Source: Polytrichum commune (lineage: Eukaryota; Streptophyta; Polytrichopsida; Polytrichales; Polytrichaceae). From it: a stretch of 64,000 nt of DNA. The position numbers and the translations under genes were made by a program. The first letter of the stretch is position 1; the number at the start of each line of letters is the position of its first letter. This document shows positions 12,304 to 26,277 of this stretch, in pieces. The notes under the pieces were generated by a model. The model made no database searches and was not told the origin of the DNA. It saw nothing but the letters and a program-made list of their open reading frames with translations. The DNA lies in the NCBI GenBank assembly GCA_950295325.1, contig OX485806.1, forward strand, positions 5,828,001 to 5,892,000. Direction: 5' to 3'.

Positions 12304-15300
12304 ATGAAAATAACTAGTGTCGTACGGATATTGTTGAATTCATACATTAGTGGCTAAGGGTATTGGAATAATAATAATAATAATAATAACAACAACATGA
12401 TGGATAATAAAATTAAATATATTGACAAAATGTCCAAGGGTATATAGGTGATACCATGAAATTTTGAAGTGGTAAATGCGCATACATCAAATGGGTATCA
12501 ATATTGGTAATGAAGGATTTGGTGTTGGGTATTTTAATTTGTACCCACATGTGTACCCTTATTGATACTCAAGTTGACCATATACCCACACAACTTTGGT
12601 ACATTCAATAAACATACGTGCAATTGATTCAAGCGATGTTCACATCACCAAATTATCACGTTAAGATCACACTAAGTTTCCATAGTCAAAAACACACAAT
12701 AAGTAGTCTGTTTCAACTTCAAGTGTTGGATGTGAATGGTACATATTGGATTGATTGTAACATGAGCAATGTGTTGTGAGGCCCAACAATTGTCCATGGA
12801 AAAAGCGCAAACATGCCACACAAGTCTAGACTCATGCTCTTTGTGCTTCCACGCCGTTTGTTCTTTGTTCCTCTAATTTGTTGTTGTTCATGCATATCAC
12901 TCCACTTAGTCAATTATCTATCACTCAATTACTATGTTGAACGTGTTCTTATTCAATCATGTGTGGAATATCTATGGGTATGGGAATTAGTGAGGTGTAA
13001 TTGCCACATATTTCCCACATAACTCTCGGAAAGCAACTCTAATCACAATTCTAGTGATAATTACTGTCCAAACACTTCTTTTTTATTTTTTATTTTTAAG
13101 AACACTCCTCTCACAGTTAAAAATGTTATGGGTGGACTATGCGTAAGAATGAGATACAAAAAGGTTCATTCATAGTTTTTATCAATTCACCTCAAGATCA
13201 ATGTACCTATCATGGTTCATGATAAAGTCTCATTGTGAGCCATACATGAAATCAAAACATGTTGTATGAAGAGATATTCATAACACACTATGTGAAGTCA
13301 CGTACGTGTGTTAAAGCAATCTTTCGCACATAACACATCAATATCTCATGGTTTTCAAGGTGGTTTACGAAGATATCCAATGAATACAACTATAGTGTTC
13401 ATGTCGGGTGGAATGCACTCGAGCTATAGAGGGTCTAGAGAATCCCACATGTAAGAAATTCCTTCGGCTCCTAGCCTAGCATCACAAACTAGGAGTTATT
13501 TTGTTACATTGATTTGTTTACTACACCTACTAGTGTATAATATAATGATGCTATGATAGTTACACTATTTTGCCTAATTATTGGAAATTAGTGTGACCCA
13601 CATTAGTTTTTGAGTACTTGCCTTGGTTAACATCATTTTGGATGAAATTTGTATTGTCACCCCAAACACTTCATCCATGTGCATTAGGGTTCTTTGTGGT
13701 GCGCCATTGGACCAAATTTGAGCACAAATTGTATTGTCCATCTTGTCTTTGTTGCCAAGCTTAAGAGGAGGAGCTACTCTACACCGACTGAAGTAAGTAG
13801 GCATCTATCTTTAGTGTTGTGCTTTTGATTCTCAATTCATCTTTATTATTAGGTTGCACTTGTAATTTTGATCTTTGATAGAAAAAGTCCAGTTATTGGG
13901 TTGTTTGTTGGATGTTTTTAAGTTATTGGATTTTTGGTTATCAATAATACTCATCTTTGATTTTTCATTGGGTTATGCAGGCATGCATCTAGTTAACTTA
14001 TTAACATGTATGCATAGTAAAGAAGTATGTATTCCCCTTTTTCATATTCCAACATGGAACTTGTTGCCACCCCAACATGTTCCAATTTCGGACTCATCTA
14101 TCGATGGCCCTAAACATTTCTAACATTGAATGTTGCCATTTGGTTTCTTACTTTTAAGGATTATAAGAGTAAAACGAGGCGGGGCTTGGACCATACTACA
14201 AAGCTTGACTATGCATTAACACACAAATATATGATTCTATGATATGATTCTATGATATGATTTTATGATGTATGTTTTTATGTTTTCTTACACAACCACT
14301 TGATCCAACAAAAACATTGGTATTGAGAAGATCATCATATTATGCTCACAAAGGACGAGGACATGCTAGCCGTTCACCAATACACGAGCATGCTCGAGTC
14401 AAATAACTCTTGCCCTATTACCAACTATTGCCGTTGGAGGCACTATCACCAATTCGTATTTCTTCACATGTACAGACATTTCATGGGTGGCACGTGTAAG
14501 CCTGGCACATGCCACACTAAGAACCTAAATTTCACATATGTCAAGCATGGTCATTCCTACAAGATGACTATAAACGAGCAAGAAATGTGCAATCATGTGG
14601 AATTCGTGACAAAGAGGCTAGTGCAACATGCATGAGTTGTTGGTACAAAATTTAGACAAATACTGGAGCACACATCCAAACAAATGTAGGTTTTGAAATA
14701 TCACATGTGATACCCAATAGTTTTCCTTCCACATATATTGTGAATATGGTATTGTGAGAGCGTCACCATATTTGATATCAACCATGACTATGTTATTGAG
14801 ATTTTCTTTTTCTTTTTCTTTTTCTTTTTCTTGATGCAACTTGGATACCATTTTAAAAAAGGAACAATCATTCGAATGTCAACCATGTCTATGTACCATG
14901 CATTAACCTCTATACCCAAAACATATCTATTGACCCCAAGTATCAATATATTCGTACATTGCTCTTCAATCTTATGTTGCCAATTGGGTATTAATCTTTG
15001 CATGGCATTTTAATGTGAGTTACTTGTTCTCATAAACCATTGCACCAAAAATAGGTGAAATCCTACATTATTACACAACAATAGTATGGACCACTTGATT
15101 GACAAGTTTACCAATTAGCAAGGAGTGATTTGCACTTGTTCATTATGATTAGAGTTGTGAGTGCCTACAGGGCTAGTCATTGTTTGTTATAGATACTCAA
15201 TGTCGTGTGTGTCCATAATCCACCACCAACATGTGGCACTAGCCTTTTGGGTGAAGAGACTCTTCATGCATATTTGCCTCCTAAAAGGGAAACATTTCTA

Positions 15301-16840
15301 TTTATATGTGGCATGTGGCTACCATCTACAATGACACATTGAGGATTTAAAAATTCACCAAACAACAATAAATTCCATGTGTTAACAAAGTTTCAATGAC
15401 AAAAATGTGGAAACCCTCCACATGAGAGTGAGCACTAATTTTCCCTAGAAAACAAAGGTCATGGCTAACACAACTATAGGAGATACATTGTTTAAATTTA
15501 AGGAGGGGTACTTGACCTTCGCTATATTACAGAACCTCAAATTTGACTTTCATTTCAAGGGGGGGGAGGGGGGGATTTAGCTAATGCCATCGACTCTATT
15601 TTGCTCCACCGGAACACACACATGAAAATGTGCCCTCACTTACATCCTAAAACACGCCATTCCAACTTGCATACATGCGTGTGTGCATGCACACATGTGT
15701 GTGTTGTGGTTTTGCCAAAGTGCACCAAAAACAATAAGGTGGTTTCATTCTTGAATACCAAAACTTGAATGCAAAAAAACGACAAAAAAAACCAACATGT
15801 CAATTTAGATTGGTAGGTCACAACTAGTCCACATCACGCACCATGTACATGCCCTATGCCATTGCCAACACATTTGACATAGTAGCATGCCCCTTGTGAT
15901 TTAAACTCCACTTTTAGAGAAACTTTGCAGCCTATCGCCAACTTCAAATTTGGATTTTAAGAAACAACAAAAAAAACATATGTCATTCTTCATTGTGCAT
16001 TGTACAACCAATATGCATATATGAGTACGACTATTTTGTTTATATAAATATTAAAGTTAAATCTTATATCTTAGGCCTCTATAGACATGGAATTATGAAC
16101 ATCAATAGAATATTTGCATATTCAATCAATTTTATCAAATAAATCATGTAACAATGGATGTGTGAAATCCAATATATAATATATATACACTAGTCGATGT
16201 ATAAAGTGCATGTGTTGATGGCATTGTCCTAGGAAAAGAAGAAGATGAACTCTTGTCTCGACTAAGGGTCAAAGTGAATAGAGTGTTTGTTCCAATGACA
16301 ACATTGGAGACTTCTCTTTGCAATGGTAATTAATGAAAAAACATCCTCCTTTGTTTGAGTTGTTATTGTTTGTGGTATTTGATCTCAACTCATGTTGTCT
16401 TAAACACATGACTAGAGAGTTGTGAAAAAAAAATTGATCATTTAGGATTTCTCACACTCATGATTGGTTGTCCGAAGACCATGACCAGAAGAAATCCACA
16501 TCACTTTCTTAAAAGCCTTGGTCATATGACATATTGTAAAATGAACTTGGACCTAGGACATTTTATTTCTATGATTTTCTTTTTAAATAAGGTTATGTAC
16601 TCGGGAAAAATATCACTAAAATAGAATTCGACTTTTTTTGGGATCGTGGTTGCCTTCATTTTTGTTGAGACAACATATTTGGATTGCCTTGCTGCAAAAT
16701 CCAGGTTACCACAAGAACATAATCCTTTATAGACATGTAGGATTTCATGTCACTTCTCCATCTATTTTCCAATATTGTCACTTCCATTCCTGATGACCTT
16801 GCGTAAAAGGAAGTGATACTAGGCAACATTGGTCACTAGT
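12304..16840. other. Gene-poor repeat-bearing intergenic region
   Basis: Holds an ATA run at 12368-12388, a run of T5C units at 14802-14832, a G-rich patch near 15560, and a segment at 13570-13640 (GAAATTAGTGTGACCCACATTAG, TACTTGCCTTGGTTAACA) repeated near 17920. Open frames such as 14342-14635 show no known motif. No gene is supported. Confidence 0.5.
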
Positions 16841-17169
16841 CACTACACTAAATAGAATATCTAGTGTTTGACTACATTTAGTGTTGTTAGCACCCTACCC
16901 TGCTCAACACTAATTTTCAATTCCTTGACAATTAATGTCAGACATAAATGTGCCACTACTTTCCCTATTGCCACCTCCTTTATTATATATATTTTTCATA
17001 TCCTTACTAACACTAAATTCAAATATGTAACTTCCACATATTACCATAGTTGATATTTAGTGTTTGAGTTTACACTCAATGTTACTTACTTTCATAGGTT
17101 TATTGATATTTAGTGTATGCATTTGTATTTAGTGTATCAAACACAAAATATCAACTAGTTAGTGCAGTG
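16841..17169. mobile_element. MITE of 329 bp with CACTACACTAA ends
   Basis: The left end is CACTACACTAAATAGAATAT followed by CTAGTGTTTGA. The right end reversed is CACTGCACTAACTAGTTGAT followed by ATTTTGTGTTTGA. Related ATTTAGTGT motifs repeat inside. The ends resemble those of the palindrome-ended MITE family, so the two may be related. A target duplication was not clear. Confidence 0.65.
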
Positions 17170-18360
17170 TGAACATGCCCTTTGACAAGGTCCCATTGTA
17201 TTTCGCATATTATGTTGGCAAATAGTTGTGTAATATCCAAGTGCAAAATTTCCCACATTGAGGTAGGGTGCATGAGGTACGTGGTCCTATCCTAGTCATA
17301 TTACCATAGGTGATAAGCATGTTCGACACTTTGGTCCCGAAATGCTATTTTGAGGTGACACATGGGAAATTGTAGAGGTTTTGACCAATAGAAAAACGGC
17401 ATGTGGTATTTTGCCCAAAACTTGAGTTGATTCGTGTCAAACTTGCTCATCACCTACAGTTAGCATCAACTATATCTATATGGTTCTATTGTGGGAAACT
17501 CCTTCTCCAATTAACAATTGTGAATCACAACGTGTACTTTGGGAATCGAAATTCACAAAGATGCAAGAGTTAGGAGAGCGTAAAGTGAAAATTCTCCTAC
17601 TAATGAATACTACCACATAGAATGATGTCTACATTTTGAGCACAAACCAATCCCGACATGTGTCTTGTGGTGTCTGTTCTTGACTACAAGCCTTGCCATA
17701 TACCACTTAGAGTCAAGTTAGGCATCCAATTAAGAAGCAAGACTACATTAGAGGACCAGACTACTGTAGAGGGCTCTCCGTTCTGACACAAAATAATTAT
17801 TTTCATCTCAAAATTTGCCATGTGTAATGCTCGCATTCGCTGAGCCCACTTGCACCCATACGTGGAAACTGCATTGTTTTTTCTTCTAATAGGGTTGGGT
17901 GGGAAATTCATGTGGGTTGGAATTTAGTCTGGCCCACATTAATTCTACAGTACTTGCCTTGGTTAACACTATTAACTTTATAGTACTTGCCTTGCCTTGA
18001 ATTTTCATCGAAATATGCAGACAAAAAAAATGACATTACTTTTTTACACTGGAAACTAAAGTGGGCCACTTCAAATCATGAATGAAAAAAATAGAGTGGG
18101 TTAATTGGGAATTAGTTTGGCCACACTAATTAGACAAAATATTGTACATTTTGACACATTTCAAAATGAAACAGAGGGCCCTTTACGGTACTGTAGATAT
18201 GGTCAACACTTATATGAAACCTAACACTTTATATGGGAACAGTGAACTAACTCATACATTCATGCATTGTTGGATGACTGCAGCCCTCCTCCAAAGAACC
18301 AATGTACGGGTTGTGCCGCTCTAGCTGGCTTTATATTTGTGTATTATGCTTTTCTAGTAG
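17170..18360. other. Intergenic with palindromic repeat ends
   Basis: GGGAATTAGTTTGGCCACAC at 18108, followed by TAATTAG, is a near palindrome centred on GGCC. A related copy lies near 17920 (GGAATTTAGTCTGGCCCACA) and another near 13575. These may be ends of a small element at 17918-18133. No gene was seen. Confidence 0.4.
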
Positions 18361-18770
18361 GGGGTAAAGCCTATTCCCCCCCGGTTCCCAATGCAGGAAT
18401 ATCGATGAACAGAGCTGATGAATACTCGGCCACAAGCTAGAGATTAGGATGAACGTCGTAGGATTCCATTCTTGTCATCCACTCCAGCACGGGGATTGGA
18501 TGAACGACGTTCCTCCCCTCGCGTGGTGGCCCCTCCTTCTGTTGAATTGGTCTCATCCACTTGCTGGATGAACCTCGTTTCCCTCAAAAGATACCCACTG
18601 TCCTTTTCCCTGCTCTTGCTCCGTTCCCGTGCCCTACCAATGTCATCCATCCACAGTATTTGGTGCCCGGATGTATTTCATCCATTCAACATCAACCAGC
18701 AGTGGGAGGAGGAGTGGCCTTTTATCGAAGTCGAGGATCAACTACATTATTTTGTCTAATTAGGGTGGGT
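18361..18770. other. GC-richer island with open frames on both strands, possible gene relic
   Basis: This stretch is clearly richer in G+C than its surroundings. It has overlapping open frames on both strands (18472-18759 plus, 18444-18650 minus) and a repeated GGATGAAC motif near 18448, 18498 and 18566. No family was recognised. It could be a relic of a coding or retrotransposed segment. Confidence 0.3.
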
Positions 18771-21683
18771 GACCAAAGGCCATCTTCTTTTCCTTTTTTT
18801 ATCTAAAACACATGTTGATAGAGTTGCATGCATACAAGTCCACTATGACCATTGATTCATGCATAAGTCTAGATCTACTTAAGGAATAGTCGTTTGTTTC
18901 CTTTTGTGAACGTCGAATATTCTTGTATTGTTGAGCAATAAGAGATACAATTGCGGGTCCATAACATTAGTTAGCACATACCTTTAGTCGGGTGGGCCAC
19001 AGATCCTAGGAGCATAATCACAACATCTTGCAAAATTTTACACTTCGTGCTATAGTGTTAGCCTGATGATGTAGGAAGACCCTGACTATGTCGAGTATTG
19101 TTATGTCACTCCAAGTGTTTACAAGTGCATTCTTAACTTGATCCTTGTTGGATAAGAATTACACAATGCAAGGTTAGTTGGCGGGTGTAGAATGTGACGA
19201 CTGTGCTTCCAAAATTCAATCTTCCATTATCTCCTTGTTTTAAATTATTGAACGGTCTAAGTCTAGATAGTTGGTGGTGATTGTGTATTGAGATGTACGA
19301 TTTTGTATCAAACAATAGTTCACTTCAATGTGTGTTTTGTTTTTCAAAAAGTTGAAATGATTTTGATGACATAAAGTTTTTAAGTAGCGCGTTTAAAGTT
19401 CTAGAGGTTGGCATCCTTTCTCTCTCTTTTTTAGGTTGTGGTAAAAGCGGAATTTCTCCACTGATATGTGCAATTAAGTTGCCCAACACTAGGTTACTGG
19501 CATTTCATGTTACTTTACATATGTATTACGACAACAACAAAGATACAGTTGATCTAAGGATGAAGAAACAAAATTCTAAGTGCTTTGTGATACAGTTTTG
19601 ACCCAACATAATTTGCATGGGTAAAGATGCAATCTACTTGCATGCCATATCAACATGGGTTTTTAGGTAGTCTACATACCTCAACCTTTGATGTTTTACA
19701 TTTGAGACGCACCTTTGCAATTGAACCTTGGTATGTAGATGGAAGAAGGCTTCACGTCCAAAGACAAGCACACAATGAGGTGTCGACTAATGAGAGCTTG
19801 CCACTTGTCTATGCTCGACATTCATGCATGTACTCAAAGACCTCGATTCTTGAAGTTTTATTCTCGAATCTAAAATAGAAAGAGAATGTCCTTACACAAG
19901 AATGGTATGAAAGCATACACGAAATGTAGCCCATCTATTATGATATTTAATTTGGCCAAGTGTTTTTTTCTTTAGGCATGTGACATCAATAATCCAACTT
20001 AAACATTCTCCTTTGGATAACTTGAGACTTGGAGAAGAAATCCTAACTAAGGTAAAATGTAGATGCATGGAATCATGTGTTCTTGATGTAAAAATAACCA
20101 CAAAAAATAAACTGCATTGTGCAAAATAGATACATGGTTCCTTAGATAGAGATGCCATAGAGGGCTCCCTATTTCGTTCTTACATGTAGTTTCCACCTGG
20201 GGTACAAGAGGGTCGTGGCAAATGTGAGCATGACACATGGCAAATTTCAAGGGGAAATAATCAAGTTGTGCTGGAATATAGGGAGCCTCTACAATATGCA
20301 TGCGTTCCCTTGAGAACAAGCATGAATGAAGAGTATTTTTGTGTGCGAATTGTTTGCCCCGTTTAGGAGATGGGCTCTATTCAAGTTTGCAAATACACCT
20401 TCAATTGGTGCATTAGTATATTTTATCGCTCTCCTTAAAGAAATTAAGCTCATGACTTGACAAAGTTAGTGGTATAAATTTACAGTTACGTGGTGAAGGT
20501 TGACCCATCATAGTTGATTTTTGGAATCGACCGTAAGGTATTTGGCTGTAGTTTGGTTCATTGTTCATGTTCTCCAACTTCTATCCATCATATTTATGCA
20601 AAGAAAAAAGTGTTACATACAGCAAAGACCACATTGAGCTACAGACCCCCCCCCCCTTGATTTTGTTATGACCTATCGAAAGTGCATCAATGTTATTGGA
20701 TTCTTAAATGGAACACATAAGCCCACTGCGATTGTGCTGACTATTGAACCTAGCAGTGGTTGATAAATATCGAGACAACGTAGTCCAATCTCTTAATAAA
20801 TACATGTATGCGTTGAGTTCCGTTTTGAGATCTAACCTAACCAGCACACCACTTCAATGTACATGTCCGACCAAGATAAGTAAAACCGATATGTAAGTAA
20901 ATATTGGACTAAGTCCAAGTCCATCATCATAACATGTACAATTCTATTAGAGGATCTTACGATAGGGTTGTATGGTAGGATCCTCTAATAGACAATGTAA
21001 AACCGATTACGATCAACTTACAACAAATTGTTATGATTAGATCGTCATTATTCATCATTTTAATATACGTATTGATACTAAAAAAACAATATTCCTTTTG
21101 TCCCCTCATATTTTAAGAGCATAACATTCAAGACATCATTAGACAACATTCACATACCTCCCATGAACTTTAGATATACAATAAATGTATCAATGAATCT
21201 GCCCATTGAATTGAAGCAACCTAGAAGTCCAGATTTTGGAACACATGTCCAATTCTACTTAGAATACACGTTGTAACCGAATAAGGCCACCCATGTACAA
21301 TATGAAAGGTGAAAGAGGGGAAAAGGGATGTGGAGGCCATGCACATAGGTTCCGGAAACCGGAATATCATCCAATAATTCTCATTCAATAATTCAAGGAT
21401 AAGGGGTGGGGAGTGGCAAGTTCTCATCCATCCAAAACGGAGCCCTTATCACCATCCCAACCAAAGGCTATAATTCGCCCAGATGCTCCTTATCCCCCAA
21501 TGTACCCCAAGTACCGCTAGCCGCTAGTATAGTAGTAATAATAAGTTAGTTGTACCCACGAAGTCGAAGGAGGGAGGCTATGGCGACCAATTTATTGAGC
21601 TCTTATTAGACCCTAAAAGGGATTTAGTAGCATTCATAAAGTGCACTCGAGGTTCACCGGCGCCGCATCCACTTGAAGGAAAG
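18771..21683. other. Gene-poor intergenic region
   Basis: Contains a C run at 20646-20657, a reverse copy of the dispersed repeat family at about 20690-20900, and a 13-bp perfect hairpin (CTATTAGAGGATC at 20944-20956 with GATCCTCTAATAG at 20979-20991). No gene is supported. Confidence 0.5.
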
Positions 21684-22386
21684 CATGGCACCAGGGCTCA
21701 TTTTTCACAAAGTTTTTGCCCGTCCATGTCCAAAAACCTTGAATTGAAAGGCAAAAAAAATTGCAACCCGTCCCAAAACCGGTAATTTCTAAACCAACCC
21801 GTCCATGGAAAGGTTAAAGAAAATACAACCCGTCCCAAAACCGGTTTGGAAATGAAAAGACCTGTCCCGCAAGAGGTATAAATAAGTCTCTTACAATGTT
21901 GGTAAAAAATTAGTAAAAAAAACAAACAAAAAAAACCCGAAAGATGTCAACATGTGACTGGTTGCACTTGGAAACAATAGGATCTTGACAAATTATGCCT
22001 TCAATGTTCGTGAGTTATCTGTCTTTTGCTGTCGATTCGCATCTTTCCAGTCCACCCCATTCTAAATTTTGTGGTTGATGAATTAATGTATGCAGGTGAA
22101 TCAAGCACTTCAAGATTGATATATTGATTGGGTATTAGTAGTTTGATTGCATTATGCTTATATTCACATGTCATATATGACATAATGTGACTGATATTTG
22201 TACCATTTATTTTTTTTGGAAAAATTTATCAAACAATTTGTTATTTTTAGAACCCGTCCAAAGTGAATTTGACACGTCCAAAAACCGGTTCATTTTCTAA
22301 GAACCCGTCCACTGGAGATGTTTTTTTTAATGAACATGTCCCTGGACATGTTAGGGACCTTGTGAAAAATCACCACTGCATGGCAC
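21684..22386. mobile_element. Non-autonomous hAT element, 687 bp (8-bp TSD CATGGCAC)
   Basis: The left end at 21692 reads CAGGGCTCATTTTTCACAAAG. The right end at 22378, reversed, reads CAGTGGTGATTTTTCACAAGG. CATGGCAC flanks both sides exactly (21684-21691, 22379-22386), the 8-bp duplication and CAG-starting ends expected of hAT elements. CCCGTCC occurs six times, with two variants, clustered near both ends and often beside AAACCGGT. No transposase is present. Confidence 0.93.
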
Positions 22387-22404
22387 CCTCTTTCCTCGTT
22401 TCCG

Positions 22405-22720
22405 GCATAAAGTAGACATGCCTAATTCGGTTACTTATCGTTTTATTAGACACCTATAGTTGGAGTGGGGTGTGGTTCCAAAAACGAACAACGGAAGACA
22501 CGTGGTTGAAAGAGATTGGCCAATGTGCTCAAAATATGATAACCATTCTAGGGTTCAAGAGTCGACACAATTGGAGGGACTCTTGTGGCCGGTTTAATAA
22601 GCACGAGCATCTGTCACTTTGATAATGAATAAGATATCCACATGAGCTTTGAAAATTATGGAGAAAGTGCTATGTTGACCTTGATTTGCATTTGCTAATT
22701 ACCATCTCTTACTAAGTTAA
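22405..22720. repeat. Dispersed repeat family copy
   Basis: The copy is collinear with 57970-58240: CATGCCTAATT, TTAGACACCTATAGTTGGAG, GAAGACACGTGGTTGAAAGA, GATAATGAATAAGATATCCA, CATGAGCTTTGAAAATTATG. Confidence 0.6.
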
Positions 22721-23898
22721 TCATGTGTTTCATATATAGGAGAAGTGTTGGCTAGTTGGGAAAATTAACCATTTAAGAGCCATCTACCTTGAGTTACATT
22801 AGGGCCTTTAAGGTAGATTGGCCTCATTTGCTATTTTATGTTGTTGCTACTTTATGCTACTTAGATTCACAAGGTTGAAAATCTTGCGTGCATCCAAATG
22901 TGTTGAAAAGAAAACAAGATCAATCCCATTAAGTTTTGAAGCTAATCTTGAGTTGCTATGAATCATTAGAGTTCACTGATAGTGAGTCACGAGAAGATCA
23001 TATAGGTCCCCCTCATTTAAGTTCACTTTTGAATCTAGAATGGTTGATAAAGTTTTTGAGCACATAGTCCAATCTATTTGAAACATATGTCTTTTTGGTG
23101 CTCGTTCTTAGACGTGCACCTAACCATTCATCACTCAAGTAGAGGTGTCTGATCAAGATATGTAACCAAATCATGCATATTTACCTTACACTGAGGTCAC
23201 ATGTGGGTGCCAATCAATTAGCCTTCTCATGTTCTCCATCTCCTATCAATCATACTTGCGATTTGAAATTTGTGTTGCAATAGTGAATCTTTGATAAAAC
23301 AACAACAAGAATTGGACTGAATATTGTACCTCCTTTGATTTAGTTATGGTCATGGGAGGTGCAAGTGTTTTTGACTCCTTAAATGGATACATATGTTCCC
23401 CCCCCCCTCCCTTCCCCCTCGACTATGTTGACTATTGATTGTAGAGTAATCAATAACATTTGAATACGGAGTCCAGTCTCTTTAAAACATGTTTCTTTGT
23501 GGTGTTTGTTCTAAGATCCACTTGTTACATCTAACCACATTCCTTTTCAAATATAGGTGTTGATTAGGATAATTCTCCGTCAATTTTAGGATTCCATGCT
23601 CATGGGTTGCACTAGGCTTGTGACCTATAGAGTTTTCGACAAACAACTATAATTTATCATGGTTTTTTTTAAAATAAAAAATAAAAAATTGCAACCACTC
23701 TCTTTGGAAAGAGACCATCATCTAGTTGTTTAGTAATGTTATGAAGGCTTAGAATCATCTTTTAGTTTAGTTTATTTGGGGGTATGAAATGTTACTTAGG
23801 GTAGTAGATTACATTTCCACTAGGATCTAGTGTTCAAGCAACCTACATGGAAACTGACCCTTAGTACACTATCTTATGTCAAGGATAAATGAAACAGA
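22721..23898. other. Stray repeat copies, no gene
   Basis: 22867-23010 is a solitary copy of the unit found at 1-2560. 23030-23190 and 23370-23590 are reverse copies of the dispersed repeat family. A C run lies at 23398-23408. No gene was seen. Confidence 0.55.
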
Positions 23899-24365
23899 GG
23901 ATCAAGATATTATGTATTTGCATCCAAGACACCCATGTTGTGTATTGGAACCAAAAGATTCATGACATTAAGGTATTCAACTGATTCGAAAGGTGCACTC
24001 AAAAAACAAGTTAATGTTAAGGTTGGATCACTTTTGACACAATGAATGAGATATGAAAACATGTAGCTCAAACAAATGTTTGTCGGCATGGAAAACCCAA
24101 AGTGGTACTCATATTTGACATAGACGATCAAGATATCAAGTATCTATCTGCATCCAAGGGCACTCATGTTGTATACTTGAACTTCGATTTTCCATGCTCT
24201 TCGAGATATTCGATTGACTCAAAAAGTGGAGTGGAAAAATGAAGTTACTTTTAGATCATATCGTTTTTGACACAATGAGCAACATTTGAAAGTATGTAGC
24301 TCAAAAACATGTTTTCCCTTGCATGGAGAGGCCCAAAGTGGGCCACTTGGACACTTAGGGGTTTT
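23899..24365. repeat. Tandem duplication of about 226 bp
   Basis: GATCAAGATAT starts both units (23900 and 24125). Collinear TGCATCCAAG, CTCATGTTGTRTA, TTGACACAATGA, ATGTAGCTCAAA and CCCAAAGTGG follow. The minus-strand open frames over the two units are similar only because the DNA is duplicated. Confidence 0.75.
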
Positions 24366-25906
24366 AAAAAATAGGTCATAGTGAAATTTGAGATCCTTTC
24401 CATTTTTTCACCCACTATGTAAATTTGGAGCAATCATCTCCAACAATGACGAAACCCGGTGACAACAACCATGCCCTTATTTAAACCGGTCACATCATAA
24501 TAACTTTGAGTTCCTATCACTGTAAGTAACATGACTATGGGTACCACTATGAGCTGTCATTGATGTAGGCCACACACATACAAAAATGATTGTTTCGTCA
24601 ATTATCGTAGTATACCGGTAGTTGAGATCTTTTTAAATTGCCACAAGCCATTATCAAATCGGGTTGAGAATCTCATGTGGAATTAAATAATAAGGTAGGG
24701 GGTTGCTAAAACCGTCACTTTTGAGCTCTCAACATAGATATTAATATCTTGTCTCCCAAAAGACCACGATCTTTGTTTGCAATTGGAAGAATGGGGATTC
24801 AAACACATCAAAGTAGGTCTTAAGAAGAAGAAGAAGAAGAAGAAATTTGGACTTCAAAAGGGTACTGGAGTGAATAAAATGTAGGTTCGTAAGACATCTG
24901 TGGTCACGTCCTAAAGGACAATGACGTTGGATGTAGAACTGCTTCACCCTTTGTAGGGAGTAGACACTATCTTAGTATCCATACACCAATAACATGTAAA
25001 ATGAAGTTATTGGGTGTTTTCCTGGGGAAATAATATCATTAGAAATGGGGGTATAAGGGTATGTTTTGGTAGTCAGTGGACACCAAGTCATTAACTGCAT
25101 GCTGGTGAGGAGTTCATGTTAATTCCATTTTGTTTGGTCCGAGGTCAATTCATGAGGAACTCATTTGAATGGACGTGGATGTAGATTGACTTGGTGTTGG
25201 GCGCAAGCACGGTAAAGTGGACATCTATTGATCCCTACCCAGGTTCAAGTGAAAGTGATTCCAAACGATACACTCCTTTGAATTTTGTGAAGAAAAACAA
25301 TTCATAGACATTCAAAAAACACATTGATCTACAAAGCCAAGCAATTTATGATGACCCAAAAAAACTCCAATAAGAGTCTACATATTTTAGAAGACGATGC
25401 AAGTGGTGTGTAAGTAGGTGACATTGAACAAGTAGTTGTCTAAATTTTGTTTGAAATATGATAAAATTGCATTAAATTGACGGTTTTCTACATAGTTTTG
25501 TGATGATGACCTCAAGTATATAATGAATTCAAGGAATATGAAAAGAAAAATTCAACTTCAAAATATTTAAGGTCGTGAAATATGTGTTCAAAGCTAGATT
25601 CAACCATGTGCTTTTGAGCATCACTTTAAATGATAAGTTTCGAAGATCTCGACTTTATATTCTACATTTGAGTATTCAGCACAACAAAAGAGGTCATCAC
25701 AAGAAAAAAATTCAGTTTAAACATCACTTTGCTACCAATCTTAGGCCTTTGACCCAAAAAACAATGGTTTAAGTATACCATAGCACTATTTTGGTCCACT
25801 TTACCATGCTTGCACCCTACTGCTATGTTAGTACGTGTAGGAAAAACAATGTTAGCCAACAACCTATCCCTAAGAAATTTTGAAATGAGCTAGAAGCGGT
25901 TTGAGC

Positions 25907-25937
<31 letters not shown>

Positions 25938-26277
25938 CCGTCCTTTGTAAGGCGGGTCTTGGAGGTCTGCAAACAATTTTTGGTTTTGTAGTCTTCATTT
26001 ATGGACTAATATGGAGTTGCATATTGCGTGGCTATTTTGTTGATTTGTTTGAATGTACTCCTAATATTTGTGGCCATGAATTTTAGTTTTGTTTCTAGAC
26101 TTTTCATTGATGGGGTATGTGTATTGGCTATTGCGCCATGAGTGGGGCTACGTTCCCACCTCTTGTTGTGATGTTGTTGACGAGCGGTTGATAATTTGAT
26201 GTTTTCCTATCAAGGGTTTTTGTGGGCAATCTATCATTATAGTATGTAATTTCTATTGTGAGTTATGGTGCAAGCCA
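24366..26277. other. Gene-poor intergenic region with microsatellites
   Basis: An AAG run lies at 24823-24845 and a CA run at 25907-25934. No gene was recognised. The 3' tail of the LINE fragment may extend left into 26100-26277. Confidence 0.5.

Noticed and set aside
14342-14635. 97-aa open frame as a gene
   Set aside because: No motif, no second exon and no promoter signal were seen; consistent with chance.
20646-20657. Poly-C run as a functional signal
   Set aside because: Homopolymer runs recur at 23398 and 8818 and may be partly sequencing or assembly noise.
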